Notes: a model not told the origin generated them from the sequence alone. A stretch of 64,000 bases of DNA from Lunatimonas sp. (GCF_020832325.1 NZ_JAFIEU010000047.1:1-64000); one strand, 5' to 3'; shown: positions 8,249 through 17,447, counted from the stretch's first letter. Numbers and translations: made by a program.

Positions 8249-8801
8249 ATGTTGAATTTTTTTCTTGTTCCGAATTCAAACCGCTTTGCGAACGCAAATT
8301 GTATAATTGGAAGAATTGCTGCATACCTTCCAACCCGATAGCTAAAATACGGATTTTTTTGAATAGATGATTTTCAAAACCAACTTGGCAAGTAGCAATT
8401 CAAAAGACACTACCTTGATGCAACGCTGGATTACGACTTGTTCCAAAAACGTTAAAACAATTATTCTTAAGCTCATTTACGACTATCAGGCCAATACCGG
8501 AAGTAGCACCTGTAACCAATAAGGTCTGCGTCATAAACAGGCCCTTTTTTTAGACTATTGGGCATTTCGGCAGGTGATTTCAAACTACCTTCACGCTACC
8601 CCATACCACTACTTAAAGCGCGAACCTATCGTTTGCCTTCGAGTGATTTAGCTTTTTGGGGAGGAACCAGCGACCTTCAGACACGTATAGGGTATCGGCT
8701 GATAAAAAGGTAGAAACCCTTCACAAGATAATTAATTTTTTTACCATTATACTGATTTTCAGCGCAAGCAAAATACTCAACAGGTGTTTCGAAGAGTAAT
8801 T
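8249..8801. other. Intergenic stretch with a gene remnant
   Basis: Between the dipeptidase start and the end of the small gene at 8802. It holds the short-chain dehydrogenase remnant at 8400-8534. The part from 8541 to 8801 has no open frame, hairpin or repeat that I can support. Confidence 0.55.
8400..8534 (-). pseudogene. Truncated short-chain dehydrogenase/reductase (SDR)
   Basis: Reading leftward from the ATG at 8534, the frame encodes 44 residues that start MTQTLLVTGATSGIG and continue with a typical first SDR helix, strand 2 and a GTSRNP segment. This is the NAD(P)-binding Rossmann start of a short-chain dehydrogenase with its TGxxxGIG motif. A TGA stop follows at 8400-8402. A one-base frame change there would read FELL, the usual next SDR strand, before similarity ends. 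The remaining 200 or so residues of an SDR are missing, so this is a decayed fragment. It is too short to appear as an ordinary gene call. Confidence 0.7.
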
Positions 8802-8990
8802 CTACGCATCACGCTTATACAATGTTGTGGGTAGCATTTCATTTGGGTCAACAGCGACAATTTTTCCGTTCCTTACCACGATCATCGGACTTTTCTTTTG
8901 CTTTTTGTATTCGATCAGCCTTCTGTATGCCTCTTCGAGGCCTTTGACTATTTTATCCCGTTCTTCTTTCAGTTGTTCTTTAGTTCCCAT
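8802..8990 (-). CDS. Small partner protein of the zeta-toxin-like kinase
   Basis: A 62-residue charged protein. The first 35 residues form one likely amphipathic helix rich in Lys/Glu, followed by a beta-hairpin-like segment (MIVVRNGKIVAVDPNEM). Its start overlaps the 3' end of the kinase gene by 11 bases, so the two are translationally coupled. I take it as the antitoxin or regulatory partner from gene order and size only. It does not clearly resemble the three-helix epsilon antitoxin. Confidence 0.6.
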   Translation of the reverse strand: MGTKEQLKEERDKIVKGLEEAYRRLIEYKKQKKSPMIVVRNGKIVAVDPNEMLPTTLYKRDA

Positions 8991-9555
8991 AGTAATTCCT
9001 TTTTAAATCTTCCCATTGTTCAACATTATTAATTGTTTCTTCCTTCAATGCTCCTTCAGCTATTATCTCATAAGTATCTCCTGAATTGTTTACAAACAGC
9101 CAGTTGTCCACCTTGGCAAGATATAGATTGAAAAAATTCTTAAGACCACTTCTATACCTCCTCCTTATCACCTCTTCCGGTATATGATGACCTCCTTCTT
9201 TTACTCTTGTTTCCACTCTTGAAATAGCCAATTCTTCCGAATTTAGCCAGAAAAACAAGCAAGTTACTTGGTAATCCATTTCTTTTGCCCTATCGATAAA
9301 TTGGACATAGCTTCTAGTTGAAAGAGTAGTTTCAAAGGCAAAACTTTCTCCTGATTCTAACAATCTTTTAATTCTTTTCAACATCAATCTGCCTGCTTCT
9401 ATTCCTGCTTTTTCTGGCCGAAAAGGAGAAATTCCTCTAGCGATTTCATCAGCATTTACAAACTCCTTACAGTCAAGTATTTCTGGTAGAATTGTGTAAG
9501 AAGCAGTTGTTTTTCCTGCTCCGTTGCATCCAGCTATTACGTATAGTATTTTCAT
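8980..9555 (-). CDS. Zeta-toxin-like P-loop kinase
   Basis: A 191-residue P-loop protein of the zeta toxin/AAA_33 type. Zeta toxins phosphorylate UDP-N-acetylglucosamine and block wall synthesis; many relatives have other substrates. The Walker A motif GCNGAGKTT is at residues 9-17. Next come FVNADEIARG, whose Asp matches the position zeta kinases use for catalysis, FAFETTLSTRSY (the ETT element) and a basic RRRYRSGLKNF segment that fits a lid arginine region. No signal peptide. It is first in a two-gene unit, overlapping the small gene downstream. In classical epsilon-zeta loci the antitoxin comes first; here the toxin-like gene leads. A housekeeping nucleotide kinase role is possible. Confidence 0.8.
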   Translation of the reverse strand: MKILYVIAGCNGAGKTTASYTILPEILDCKEFVNADEIARGISPFRPEKAGIEAGRLMLKRIKRLLESGESFAFETTLSTRSYVQFIDRAKEMDYQVTCLFFWLNSEELAISRVETRVKEGGHHIPEEVIRRRYRSGLKNFFNLYLAKVDNWLFVNNSGDTYEIIAEGALKEETINNVEQWEDLKRNYYGN

Positions 9556-9795
9556 TTCATGCTAATATACGATTTTCTATCATTGATGGTGGACTCTGGA
9601 TATTACCCACAACTTCCCCATTGGTCTGGTCTCCCCAGACCCTTCTTACGGATTTTGTTAAATTGGTCTGGTTTGGTTTTCTTCTATCTCGTCGCCGACC
9701 TCCAGATAAACCCTATCCCCTTCATGTACCTCGATAGAGGGCGAAGAATCTGCTGCCAACAGCCTTTTATAAAAATAGGACTTAATTCCAACGCA

Positions 9796-9821
9796 AAAAA
9801 TACCCTGATCGGGGTAATTTT
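9796..9821. repeat. Second copy of the TACCC-TGAT-GGGTA hairpin
   Basis: TACCC and GGGTA flank a TGATCG loop, and four A-T pairs extend the stem past one A-A mismatch. It is almost the same sequence as the hairpin at 359-384. Because it lies between divergent genes it is not an obvious terminator. Confidence 0.5.
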
Positions 9822-9835
9822 CGGGATCGGAGATC

Positions 9836-10072
9836 TAAGACAAAAGACGCAAGACTCAAGATGCAGCGGTTAGACGTTAGATGTGAGACATGAGACTCGC
9901 AAAATTCACGAACCTACATCGTCTACAAAACCGAAAAAAATGAAACGAACCTAACTTCCTAAACGTAACCCCATATATCGCCGAAGGCATATATCCACTT
10001 ATATCGCGAAGCATATATCATTTTAGTATCACCGAAGGCGTATTTCGGAGATGTAAGACATAAGACCCAAGA
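9836..10072. repeat. Purine-rich repeats flanking a triple GAA-loop hairpin array
   Basis: Two blocks of degenerate short repeats built on AAGAC/TGAGAC words (about 9836-9896 and 10050-10072) flank three hairpins with a GAA loop. These are ATAT-C-GCC-GAA-GGC-ATAT at 9975-9992, a shorter GC-GAA-GC version at 10001-10016, and a diverged copy at 10027-10043. The hairpins follow each other at 25-26 bases. The right block runs up to the start of the lipoprotein gene at 10080. Confidence 0.6.
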
Positions 10073-10079
10073 AATAAGG

Positions 10080-10580
10080 ATGGAGTTAAGAAAAGGATTG
10101 GTTACAAAAATGTTGGTAATTGGTTGGGCTGTTTGCTCTTGGTCCTGTGCATCAGACGATGACTACAGACCAATACATATTTACGGCACATGGCAACACC
10201 TATCCCAAGACGTTTCCGAAGAGCTCCTATCAACCCAAATCATTCACTTTAATACCGATCATACGTACCGCATCGTGTGGTATTTCCACAAACCTGAAAG
10301 CGACGAAATAGTGGGCTATGCGGCCGCGGTATCAGGCAAATTTACCGTATTGGGTGGAGAACTGTACCTGCTGGACGGCACGTATTATGCTGCCCGAGGA
10401 AATAGATATGTCCCATTTGACCAATTACAGCCGGCTGAAGACGGTATTTACCGGTTTAAGTATACCCTCCGAATGGCAGACGGCGGGAATGAACTGACCC
10501 TCATTTCCAATCCATGCAACTTGGAACTGGGGTTTGGATGCTACGTACATGAGCAGACATTTCAACGACGGACCCGATAG
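10080..10580 (+). CDS. Putative lipoprotein of unknown function
   Basis: A 166-residue product with a lipoprotein-type N terminus: basic start, hydrophobic MLVIGWAVCSW and Cys23 in SWSCASDDD, where the acidic residues after Cys are typical of exposed lipoproteins. The rest is beta-rich (GTWQHLSQDV, FNTDHTYRIVWYF, GKFTVLGGELYLLDG) and recalls small lipocalin-like or DUF5004-type Bacteroidota lipoproteins, but I cannot name the family. An internal ATG at 10110 would also leave a usable signal. It starts at the edge of a repeat array and converges on the AsmA-like gene with 16 bases between. Confidence 0.6.
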   Translation: MELRKGLVTKMLVIGWAVCSWSCASDDDYRPIHIYGTWQHLSQDVSEELLSTQIIHFNTDHTYRIVWYFHKPESDEIVGYAAAVSGKFTVLGGELYLLDGTYYAARGNRYVPFDQLQPAEDGIYRFKYTLRMADGGNELTLISNPCNLELGFGCYVHEQTFQRRTR

Positions 10581-10596
10581 GGAGCCAATCCTCCGC

Positions 10597-13500
10597 TTAC
10601 TGCCCCCTATCACGCCCCAGTGTCACCCGGAAATTTTCCGGGTCTCCCGAAATATTCAAATTGACAAACCTTACCCGCCGGTTCTGATCGCGAAACACGA
10701 TCGCATCCTCTTGATCTGGATCCACTTCTTCCCTCCCTTTGCCCCCAAACAGCGACCTAAAACCCACTTGGGTAACGAGCCCCAAGGGGATTCGGATAAA
10801 GTAATCCATATTGAGGTCCAGACTCTGTCTACCAGACATTTCGATAAAGCCAAGGCTCGAGTTGATGTTCATTTTGGGTATGTGAAGTACCCCATTTCTC
10901 AAGTCAAAGGTATTCTGTAGGGTATCAAACCGGACTATGTTGAGGTTTCTGTCTCTGAAATAGGACCCCATCGCTTGCAAGGGGGTAAAATTCACCAAGC
11001 TGCCATTATATACGACCAAATCCATTTTTGCCTCGCTTTTGTTTACGATAGGTGTTAGATCTGGGTGCACCAAAAACGTACTGACAATGGTGCCACTCAC
11101 CTTACCGTGCAGGTTTTCATTGATCATTACATCTTGGCCAAAGTTATCAAACTTTACCATCATCTTGTCCAGGTCCAGCTTATCCGCCACCATCGTGGAA
11201 TGAAAATAGATATTCGAAGAATCGGAACCGTTGAAATACCCATTCATGGCCAAACTCCCATCGGCCAGTCGGACTGACAGCGTGTCTACGTACAGATAAT
11301 GATCGGGGGTGGTTCTGAGCCTTGCCCTGAAATCCTCGAACCAATAGGTATGGTAATTTACCCGTTCGATATCTGCCATGAACGTCATGTGGCTAAAGGG
11401 CAACTCAAAAATATTAAAGGTATCTGCGTGGGAAACCGGCTCTGTCGAATAGGGGTCGTAATTCAACAGGGCATCTAAATCCAATGCTTTAGCTCTAAAT
11501 GCCAAATGATTTTCCCGTACCTTTAGGGTAGTGTCCTTTCCGGAAAAGTAAGCAAGATCCAAATCAAAATCACTTTGTCCCATCTTACCGCCGAACCTCT
11601 CTACCAATACATTCCCCTTTTCGAAATGGATCCGCCCTGAAAAAGCCTCTAGCTTTAGCGGGTGAACATTCAGCTTTCCATCCAGCCGCTCTATCACCAA
11701 ATCCGCCGACTTAAAAGCCGTATCGTAGTTCAGATCTAAAGCACCTCGGAGATTGAATTCCCGCAAAACTTCGTCACGATAATCGTCTGGCAAGTAGTTC
11801 TCACCGTTATAGCTCAGCAGATCCCGGACCACCAGGGATTCCGACTGCATGTTAAAGTCGAACCTTGATTTTCCCGTCTTCACATCCTTGAACCATTTGT
11901 CGTAATTGGTCAAAATCCCTGAAAACCGAAAATCACTCGTGTCAATGTATCCCCTAAAATTTTCCACTACCAGCCGGTCTGAGTCAATTTCAATCAGCAC
12001 ATCGAAATCATGGAAGGAATGGGGATAATCCTTTAACTTGCCATAAAGGTCCTCCACCTTAAATTTCCCCTTGGGTAGGTAGTTGAAATTTACCAGTTCA
12101 CTTCCTTGAGTATCCAGTGAAAAAGACACGGAAAAATCCGAAAGCTCCTCATCCGTTGAGTCTGCAAGGGTTGGGTTGAATGCCAGCAATTCCGAGAAGA
12201 TTACCTTGTTGGACTTGGCCTGTATACTCGCCGTGACAGGAGCATCCCAGCCATGAAAAACGGCCGGAAAGTCACTCAACTGACCGGAAAATTCAAAATC
12301 TGATCCACCCACTTTGAACCGCAAAAACTCTAGCTTGATTTGTCCATTTTCCATGACGGCGTGACCGTTTGCATTGGAGACAGGGTGTGGGAAACCAGGA
12401 ACTTCGAAACTAAGGTTTCGCAGGGTCAGCTCACTGTCCAAGCCTTCTTTCAATCTGGCCAGTTGATCAGAAGGCATCTCCAAATCAATCAATTCGTCAA
12501 AGTCCATATCGAGCAGCACATTTCCCCGAATTCTTCGGAGGCCCTCGATTTCAAAAAACTGGCCCAAAAACTCCAAGTCTAGATCCGCGTGCAAGTTTAC
12601 CTTGATAAAGGGGTCCTCAAAATTCCGAATCACCAACTGACCCTGAAATTCACCCTCCTCCGGTTTGGCCGAAAACTGCTGAAGGCGAAGCTCCGAGGTC
12701 TTAAGATTACGATCCTTACCGTTGGTGTAAAAACCGGAAAACCGAAGGTCATCCACTCGCTTCTCGGCTAGGGTATTGACAAAGTAGGCATTCTCACATC
12801 CAAACTCCACAGCAATAGAAGGCATGGATCCATTGCCCGCCTTGCCTCTTATCGTACCCAAAAAATAGATTTCACCCCGATTTTGATAACGCTTTAATGT
12901 CTCAGCCACCTCCTCCGGTGCGAAAGCAGCAAAAATGGAAAAGTCCGGCTTCTCGCCGTATATCTTGATGTCTGTATCAAAATCATCGTTTAGGTTTACC
13001 GTTCCCTCTACGGTGAATAGGGCATCCTGTATACCAAGGCTGGAAGGGGATATCTGCACCAGGTTCTGGGCAGACCGGTAATCCAGTTCCCAGTCCAGCG
13101 TAATGGATTTATTGGCAAAAAAGGTGGGCTTTCCATCTTTGACTATGTTCAACACCATATCGGTCAGCACATCCACAAATACGCCTTCTTCACTAAGGCG
13201 GATGAGGGACTTCAGTTTGCCTATCTCCGAGATTAGTTGCTGCCCCATGGTCTCATCCAGGTAGGAAAGCGAAAACCCGTCGAAGCGAAGCTCTTTTAAT
13301 TCAAAGGCGAGCGCTTCTTCGGTTGACTCCTTCTCTCCATCCATATTTTTGGCCCTCATGAGATTGATCGAGCCATCCCCGTATTTGATCAGGTCTAGGC
13401 TTCCCTTAGCCACTTTGATCGAATGGACCTGGAAATTGCCTTTGATAACCTCGATGATGTCAAAACCCAGGTAGACATCTTCGGCCTGATAAATAGGATT

Positions 13501-13749
13501 CGTATCCATTGCTTTCGTCTCAAAAAACCGGACGCCTTTTAGGTCAATGGAAATGTAGGGAAACTGCGCAAAAAGTGCCACATAGGAATCTTCGATCAAA
13601 AGCTGCCCGCCAAACTGTTCGTTGATGGACCCCAAAGCCATTTGGGTAAGCGCCCGTTGGTTTTTATAAATTCCTATAACCGCAGCGGCACCAATCAGCA
13701 GCGGTATGCTGATTATACCCGCAATGAGTAGCGCTCTTTTTTTTCGCAT
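10597..13749 (-). CDS. AsmA-like envelope protein
   Basis: A 1050-residue member of the AsmA/TamB-like superfamily. One N-terminal membrane anchor (KKRALLIAGIISIPLLIGAAAVIGIY) is followed by a long repetitive beta-rich body. An N-terminal AsmA-type segment contains QFGGQLLIEDSYVALFAQFPYISIDLKGVRF. The C-terminal AsmA_2-like region has GVLHIPKMNINSSLGFIEMSG and ends in a DYFIRIPLGLV stretch. Family members are thought to carry lipid across the periplasm or tune outer-membrane assembly; the role here is inferred from fold. It is single, with its own promoter at 13904-13933. Confidence 0.85.
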   Translation of the reverse strand: MRKKRALLIAGIISIPLLIGAAAVIGIYKNQRALTQMALGSINEQFGGQLLIEDSYVALFAQFPYISIDLKGVRFFETKAMDTNPIYQAEDVYLGFDIIEVIKGNFQVHSIKVAKGSLDLIKYGDGSINLMRAKNMDGEKESTEEALAFELKELRFDGFSLSYLDETMGQQLISEIGKLKSLIRLSEEGVFVDVLTDMVLNIVKDGKPTFFANKSITLDWELDYRSAQNLVQISPSSLGIQDALFTVEGTVNLNDDFDTDIKIYGEKPDFSIFAAFAPEEVAETLKRYQNRGEIYFLGTIRGKAGNGSMPSIAVEFGCENAYFVNTLAEKRVDDLRFSGFYTNGKDRNLKTSELRLQQFSAKPEEGEFQGQLVIRNFEDPFIKVNLHADLDLEFLGQFFEIEGLRRIRGNVLLDMDFDELIDLEMPSDQLARLKEGLDSELTLRNLSFEVPGFPHPVSNANGHAVMENGQIKLEFLRFKVGGSDFEFSGQLSDFPAVFHGWDAPVTASIQAKSNKVIFSELLAFNPTLADSTDEELSDFSVSFSLDTQGSELVNFNYLPKGKFKVEDLYGKLKDYPHSFHDFDVLIEIDSDRLVVENFRGYIDTSDFRFSGILTNYDKWFKDVKTGKSRFDFNMQSESLVVRDLLSYNGENYLPDDYRDEVLREFNLRGALDLNYDTAFKSADLVIERLDGKLNVHPLKLEAFSGRIHFEKGNVLVERFGGKMGQSDFDLDLAYFSGKDTTLKVRENHLAFRAKALDLDALLNYDPYSTEPVSHADTFNIFELPFSHMTFMADIERVNYHTYWFEDFRARLRTTPDHYLYVDTLSVRLADGSLAMNGYFNGSDSSNIYFHSTMVADKLDLDKMMVKFDNFGQDVMINENLHGKVSGTIVSTFLVHPDLTPIVNKSEAKMDLVVYNGSLVNFTPLQAMGSYFRDRNLNIVRFDTLQNTFDLRNGVLHIPKMNINSSLGFIEMSGRQSLDLNMDYFIRIPLGLVTQVGFRSLFGGKGREEVDPDQEDAIVFRDQNRRVRFVNLNISGDPENFRVTLGRDRGQ

Positions 13750-14121
13750 ATGTATGGGAATAGACTTGGGTTATTTAACAGGTAAACTAACGGGGTATTG
13801 CCAGGTAAGGTTCCTGCACACATGGATCTCACGATACTTCTTTTGAAAAAGTAAATTGGACTGGAAATCTGATGGATTCTCTCTTCGTTTTTAGGCATTA
13901 GTCCAAATTTAAATAACATAGTCTAAAACCAAAAAGACGAAGGCCTAGTTGTTCCTTTTCAAGAAAAATCACTAAATTTACCGTACATTTAAACGCTTTC
14001 TACCTATAATTATTGAAACATATCAACTTTGGTTTAATTAATTTTTTTGCAAAGAACCCACATATGAAGCCTGTTAAAATAGTTTTTTCTTTGCATCAAA
14101 AATCAATTCACTAGTAAGGCA
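13750..14121. other. Divergent promoter region, AsmA-like gene and TonB receptor
   Basis: No gene. The AsmA promoter (13904-13933) lies here. The right half is AT-rich and presumably drives the TonB receptor at 14122, but no clear TTTG/TAnnTTTG pair with correct spacing is visible on the plus strand. Confidence 0.5.
13904..13933 (-). promoter_or_regulatory. Bacteroidota-type promoter for the AsmA-like gene
   Basis: On the minus strand TTTG (13930-13933) is followed after 18 bases by TAAATTTG (13904-13911). This is an exact match to the TTTG and TAnnTTTG boxes of the Bacteroidota primary sigma factor with near-standard spacing. It predicts a leader of about 150 bases before the ATG at 13749. 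Confidence 0.5.
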
Positions 14122-16962
14122 ATGATACGATCTTCAGGTTGTTTAGTAATAATAATTTTTAGCCTTGTTTTCCAAGAAGCAACCGCTCAAGTTAAGGAGA
14201 TCTACGGAAAGGTTTATGAATCCGAGACGGGCGAAGCCTTAGTGGGGGCGAATGTGTACATCAAGGGTGCTACTGGCGGGGTACTTTCAGGCGAAGATGG
14301 GTGGTTTTCGCTCAAATTCAATAGATCCCTACCATTTACACTGGTAATATCTGGACTTGGATTTAAGAAGCAGGAGATTGTAGTGGATGCAAATACGGAC
14401 AACATTATTGTTGAACTTTCTCCAAGCATATTAGCTGTAAATGAAGTGGTTTTTACCGCTTCAAGATTAGAAGAATCCATTATGCGATCACCGGTTGCAA
14501 TAGAGAAGCTAACAATTCGGGACTTACGGGAATCACCGGCGGCGACACTATTCGATGCAATGGAGTACGTCAAAGGAGTACAGATGACCACTGTCAGTTT
14601 CGGGTTTAAGGTCCCAAACACGAGAGGATTCAACAATACCACCAATCCCCGCTTTTTATCGATGGTTGATGGTTCGGACACTCAGGCTCCTGGATTAGGC
14701 GTCTCGATAGCAAATAGTCTTGGGCCAAGTGAATTGGATATTGAAAGTATTGAAATTGTCCCAGGAGCAACCTCCGCCTTGTACGGCATGAATGCGCTTA
14801 ACGGGACATTTAATATGGTAACCAAGAACCCGTTTGTGTACGAGGGAATTAGCTTTTACCAAAGGACTGGTGTAAACCACATTGACGGCATCGACTTTGC
14901 CCCTCAAGTAGCTACTGAGTATGCCTTCAGAATAGCAAAAGCGCTAAACGACAAATTTGCTTTTAAGATAAACGCAGGAGACTTTCGAGGTACGGATTGG
15001 GTAGTACAGGATTACCGGGATCTAAGACCCGCGGTGAATTTATCTACAGGTTTGGTGGGGGCAGAAAATCCAGCACTTGACCCACTTAACTCCTATGGGA
15101 ACGAAAGCCAAAACAGAAGAATGCTTGATTTAGCAGACGGCAGGCGATATGAAGTTAGACGAACCGGTTACTTTGAGAGAGATTTGGTAAACAAAGCATA
15201 TGGCGTAAGAAACACTAAGTTGGACGCTGCGCTCCATTACAAGGTTAACCCCGATGCTGAATTGTCTTACACCTACCGTTTCGGCTCTACTGATGCCATA
15301 TACCAACGAGGAAATCGTATCAGACTCGATGACTACCGCGTCCAGCAACATAAAATAGCATTCAAGTCAGAAAACCTGATTATGCAGGGATACTATCTCT
15401 CAGAAAATACGAGAGACAGTTACAATTTGAGACCCTTGGCTGAAAATATGGACAAATCGTTTAAAAGCGATAACATTTGGTTCAATGAGTATTCTAGTGT
15501 TTTCAATGAGTCATTTCAGCAGGGTTTGCCTTCTGCAATGGCCCATTCAATGGCCCGGAAAACCGCAGATTCAGGTAGACTTCTTCCTGGCACTTCTGAA
15601 TTTGATTCGAAATTAAATGAGTTGATCCGTATAAATAATTGGGATGAAGGCGCACAGTTGATATTGGAGCACCAACTTTTCCATTTTGAATGGCAATATA
15701 ACTTACGGGATCGCATCGAAGCCGTTGATATTTTAATTGGATCGGACTATCGAGATTACATTATTCACCCAGAGGGAAACAGTTTTATCAATCCTTATAC
15801 CCGCGGTGATGAGACGTTAAATTACGGAAAAATCGGAGCATTTGTGCAACTGAGCAAAACGCTGAACCAAGATCGGCTTAAGTTGATGGCTTCAGGGCGC
15901 GTGGACAAAGCACAATTCTTCCCCATTCGCTTCAACCCACGGTTTGCCGCCGTATATTCTATTGATGACCACCAACACATCCGGGCATCGATCCAAAACG
16001 GATTTCGATTCCCAACAATTTTTGAAGGATTCAGTGCGGTAAATAATGGAGGAATTATCCGTTACGGAGGTACAGAATTAATGACTGGAAATCAACGGCT
16101 GTTTGAAAACTCCTATTTACGCAGTTCCGTAGAACGCTTCCAAGATGCGATCGTTACAGACATTAATCAAGGATTGAGCAAGGAGAACGCCATACTTCAA
16201 AATGGCCACCTGCTGATGGAGAACAACTACACCTATTTAATTCCGGAGGAAATCAAAGCATTGGATATCGGTTATCGGGCCTCCCTCTTCTATAACAAAC
16301 TGTTTTTTGATTTCGATTTTTACTACAACATGTACGATAACTTTATTGACCAAATTGAAATAGCGGTTCCGAACAGGGGTGAAATCCGATCGGCATCCGG
16401 AGAACCTAACCCTGATATATGGTCACAAATGGAGGATCTCAACTCCCACACCAAATACAGGATGTGGACAAATTCAAAAAGCAGGTATCACAACTTTGGC
16501 TACTCTACCCAATTCTCCCTTAATTTAGCTAAAAAGATGGTTTTGTCCGGCAATTACACCTATGCAACACTTCATAAGATAGACAGGCGTGATTTAGAGG
16601 GCTTAGAAACAGCTTTTAATACTCCAGAACACACGGTAAACTTCAGCTTGACGGATCGGGAACTTTCTAAAAAACTTGGATATTCCGTCGCTTGGCGATG
16701 GCAGAGTACATTTATCTGGAATTCCCCATTAGCCACCGGCCAGGTACCCTCATTCAATACCCTTGACCTACAGTTGAGCTACAAACTCCCAAAATTAAAT
16801 GCCATAGTAAAGGCCGGCGCCACAAACGTGTTAAACGAAAGATACACGCAATACGTAGGAGGACCTGAGATCGGCGGGTTTTATTACTTTTCAATTACTG
16901 CAGAAGGAATTTGGGACAAATTACATCTTGGTTCCCGCCAATCCAATCAATTGATGAAGTAA
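14122..16962 (+). CDS. TonB-dependent receptor
   Basis: A 946-residue outer-membrane TonB-dependent receptor. A signal peptide ends near residue 22 (EATAQ). A carboxypeptidase-regulatory-like domain follows (VKEIYGKVYESETGEALVGANVY onward, about 23-105). The plug contains SPAATLFDAMEYVKGVQ, TRGFNN and the EIVPGATSALYGMNALNG signature. The C terminus is the 22-strand barrel. It lacks the SusC GANAAALYG form and no SusD is beside it, so the ligand is unknown. Its 3' end overlaps the end of the convergent gene at 16947 by 16 bases. It is the only plus-strand gene facing the two MORN/DUF2490 cassettes and might be functionally tied to them (inference). Confidence 0.9.
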   Translation: MIRSSGCLVIIIFSLVFQEATAQVKEIYGKVYESETGEALVGANVYIKGATGGVLSGEDGWFSLKFNRSLPFTLVISGLGFKKQEIVVDANTDNIIVELSPSILAVNEVVFTASRLEESIMRSPVAIEKLTIRDLRESPAATLFDAMEYVKGVQMTTVSFGFKVPNTRGFNNTTNPRFLSMVDGSDTQAPGLGVSIANSLGPSELDIESIEIVPGATSALYGMNALNGTFNMVTKNPFVYEGISFYQRTGVNHIDGIDFAPQVATEYAFRIAKALNDKFAFKINAGDFRGTDWVVQDYRDLRPAVNLSTGLVGAENPALDPLNSYGNESQNRRMLDLADGRRYEVRRTGYFERDLVNKAYGVRNTKLDAALHYKVNPDAELSYTYRFGSTDAIYQRGNRIRLDDYRVQQHKIAFKSENLIMQGYYLSENTRDSYNLRPLAENMDKSFKSDNIWFNEYSSVFNESFQQGLPSAMAHSMARKTADSGRLLPGTSEFDSKLNELIRINNWDEGAQLILEHQLFHFEWQYNLRDRIEAVDILIGSDYRDYIIHPEGNSFINPYTRGDETLNYGKIGAFVQLSKTLNQDRLKLMASGRVDKAQFFPIRFNPRFAAVYSIDDHQHIRASIQNGFRFPTIFEGFSAVNNGGIIRYGGTELMTGNQRLFENSYLRSSVERFQDAIVTDINQGLSKENAILQNGHLLMENNYTYLIPEEIKALDIGYRASLFYNKLFFDFDFYYNMYDNFIDQIEIAVPNRGEIRSASGEPNPDIWSQMEDLNSHTKYRMWTNSKSRYHNFGYSTQFSLNLAKKMVLSGNYTYATLHKIDRRDLEGLETAFNTPEHTVNFSLTDRELSKKLGYSVAWRWQSTFIWNSPLATGQVPSFNTLDLQLSYKLPKLNAIVKAGATNVLNERYTQYVGGPEIGGFYYFSITAEGIWDKLHLGSRQSNQLMK

Positions 16963-17420
16963 CTTAATCCTACCCTGACAATTACCTCGCCATTATTTTG
17001 AGGCTGAAATTTTACTTCACCATTGATTCCGAGTTCATCCAAGAATTTATAAATCATACCGGCACCCAAGTTTACAGAATTGATATTTGTTACGGCTGGT
17101 TCTAGCGAAAACTCAAATCTGCGGCGGAAAAGCCCATATCCCAGCAAAGAATAAAACTCAAACTTCTCTTCTGTAAAATAATACCGAAAATCAAGGTGCA
17201 CATTCGTCGCCTTTCCGGTAGCTGGCAATAAAAAGGTTAAGCTGGGAGTGAATGAAATGTGCTCTAGGGGAAATGCTTCTCCTGTAAAGTTGATTCCAAA
17301 TAGTCCCGCTTGCACATTTATCTCATTGCCGGACTGTAATCTATATTGACCTTTGTATTGCCCAAACCCTTCTGTTTCAACAGACCAAAAAAGGATCACC
17401 AATAGTATTATTCTTTTCAT
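16947..17420 (-). CDS. Small outer-membrane beta-barrel-like protein
   Basis: A 157-residue protein with a signal peptide (MKRIILLVILFWSVETEGFG) starting at the ATG at 17420; a TTG at 17435 would add only five residues. The mature part alternates hydrophobic and polar residues and ends GEVIVRVGLSYF, like a small 8-stranded outer-membrane barrel. It is the last gene of the left cassette, 27 bases after the DUF2490 gene, and occupies the place held by the 219-residue barrel in the right cassette. No specific family recognised. Confidence 0.65.
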   Translation of the reverse strand: MKRIILLVILFWSVETEGFGQYKGQYRLQSGNEINVQAGLFGINFTGEAFPLEHISFTPSLTFLLPATGKATNVHLDFRYYFTEEKFEFYSLLGYGLFRRRFEFSLEPAVTNINSVNLGAGMIYKFLDELGINGEVKFQPQNNGEVIVRVGLSYFIN

Positions 17421-17447
17421 AAGATTCGAGTTCAATGCAAATTTGAC

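Larger units (their letters stand above)
9556..10079. other. Repeat-rich intergenic stretch
   Basis: No gene. A GGTCTGG/CCAGACC hairpin sits at 9623-9641, and the first arm's surroundings (ATTGGTCTGGT) recur at 9662-9672. The hairpin seen at 359-384 recurs at 9796-9821. From 9836 to 10072 there are purine-rich direct repeats and three hairpins, listed separately. Confidence 0.6.

Noticed and set aside
13713-13919. Short minus-strand frame overlapping the start of the AsmA-like gene.
   Set aside because: It overlaps the AsmA start and its promoter, and the sequence has no protein-like pattern.
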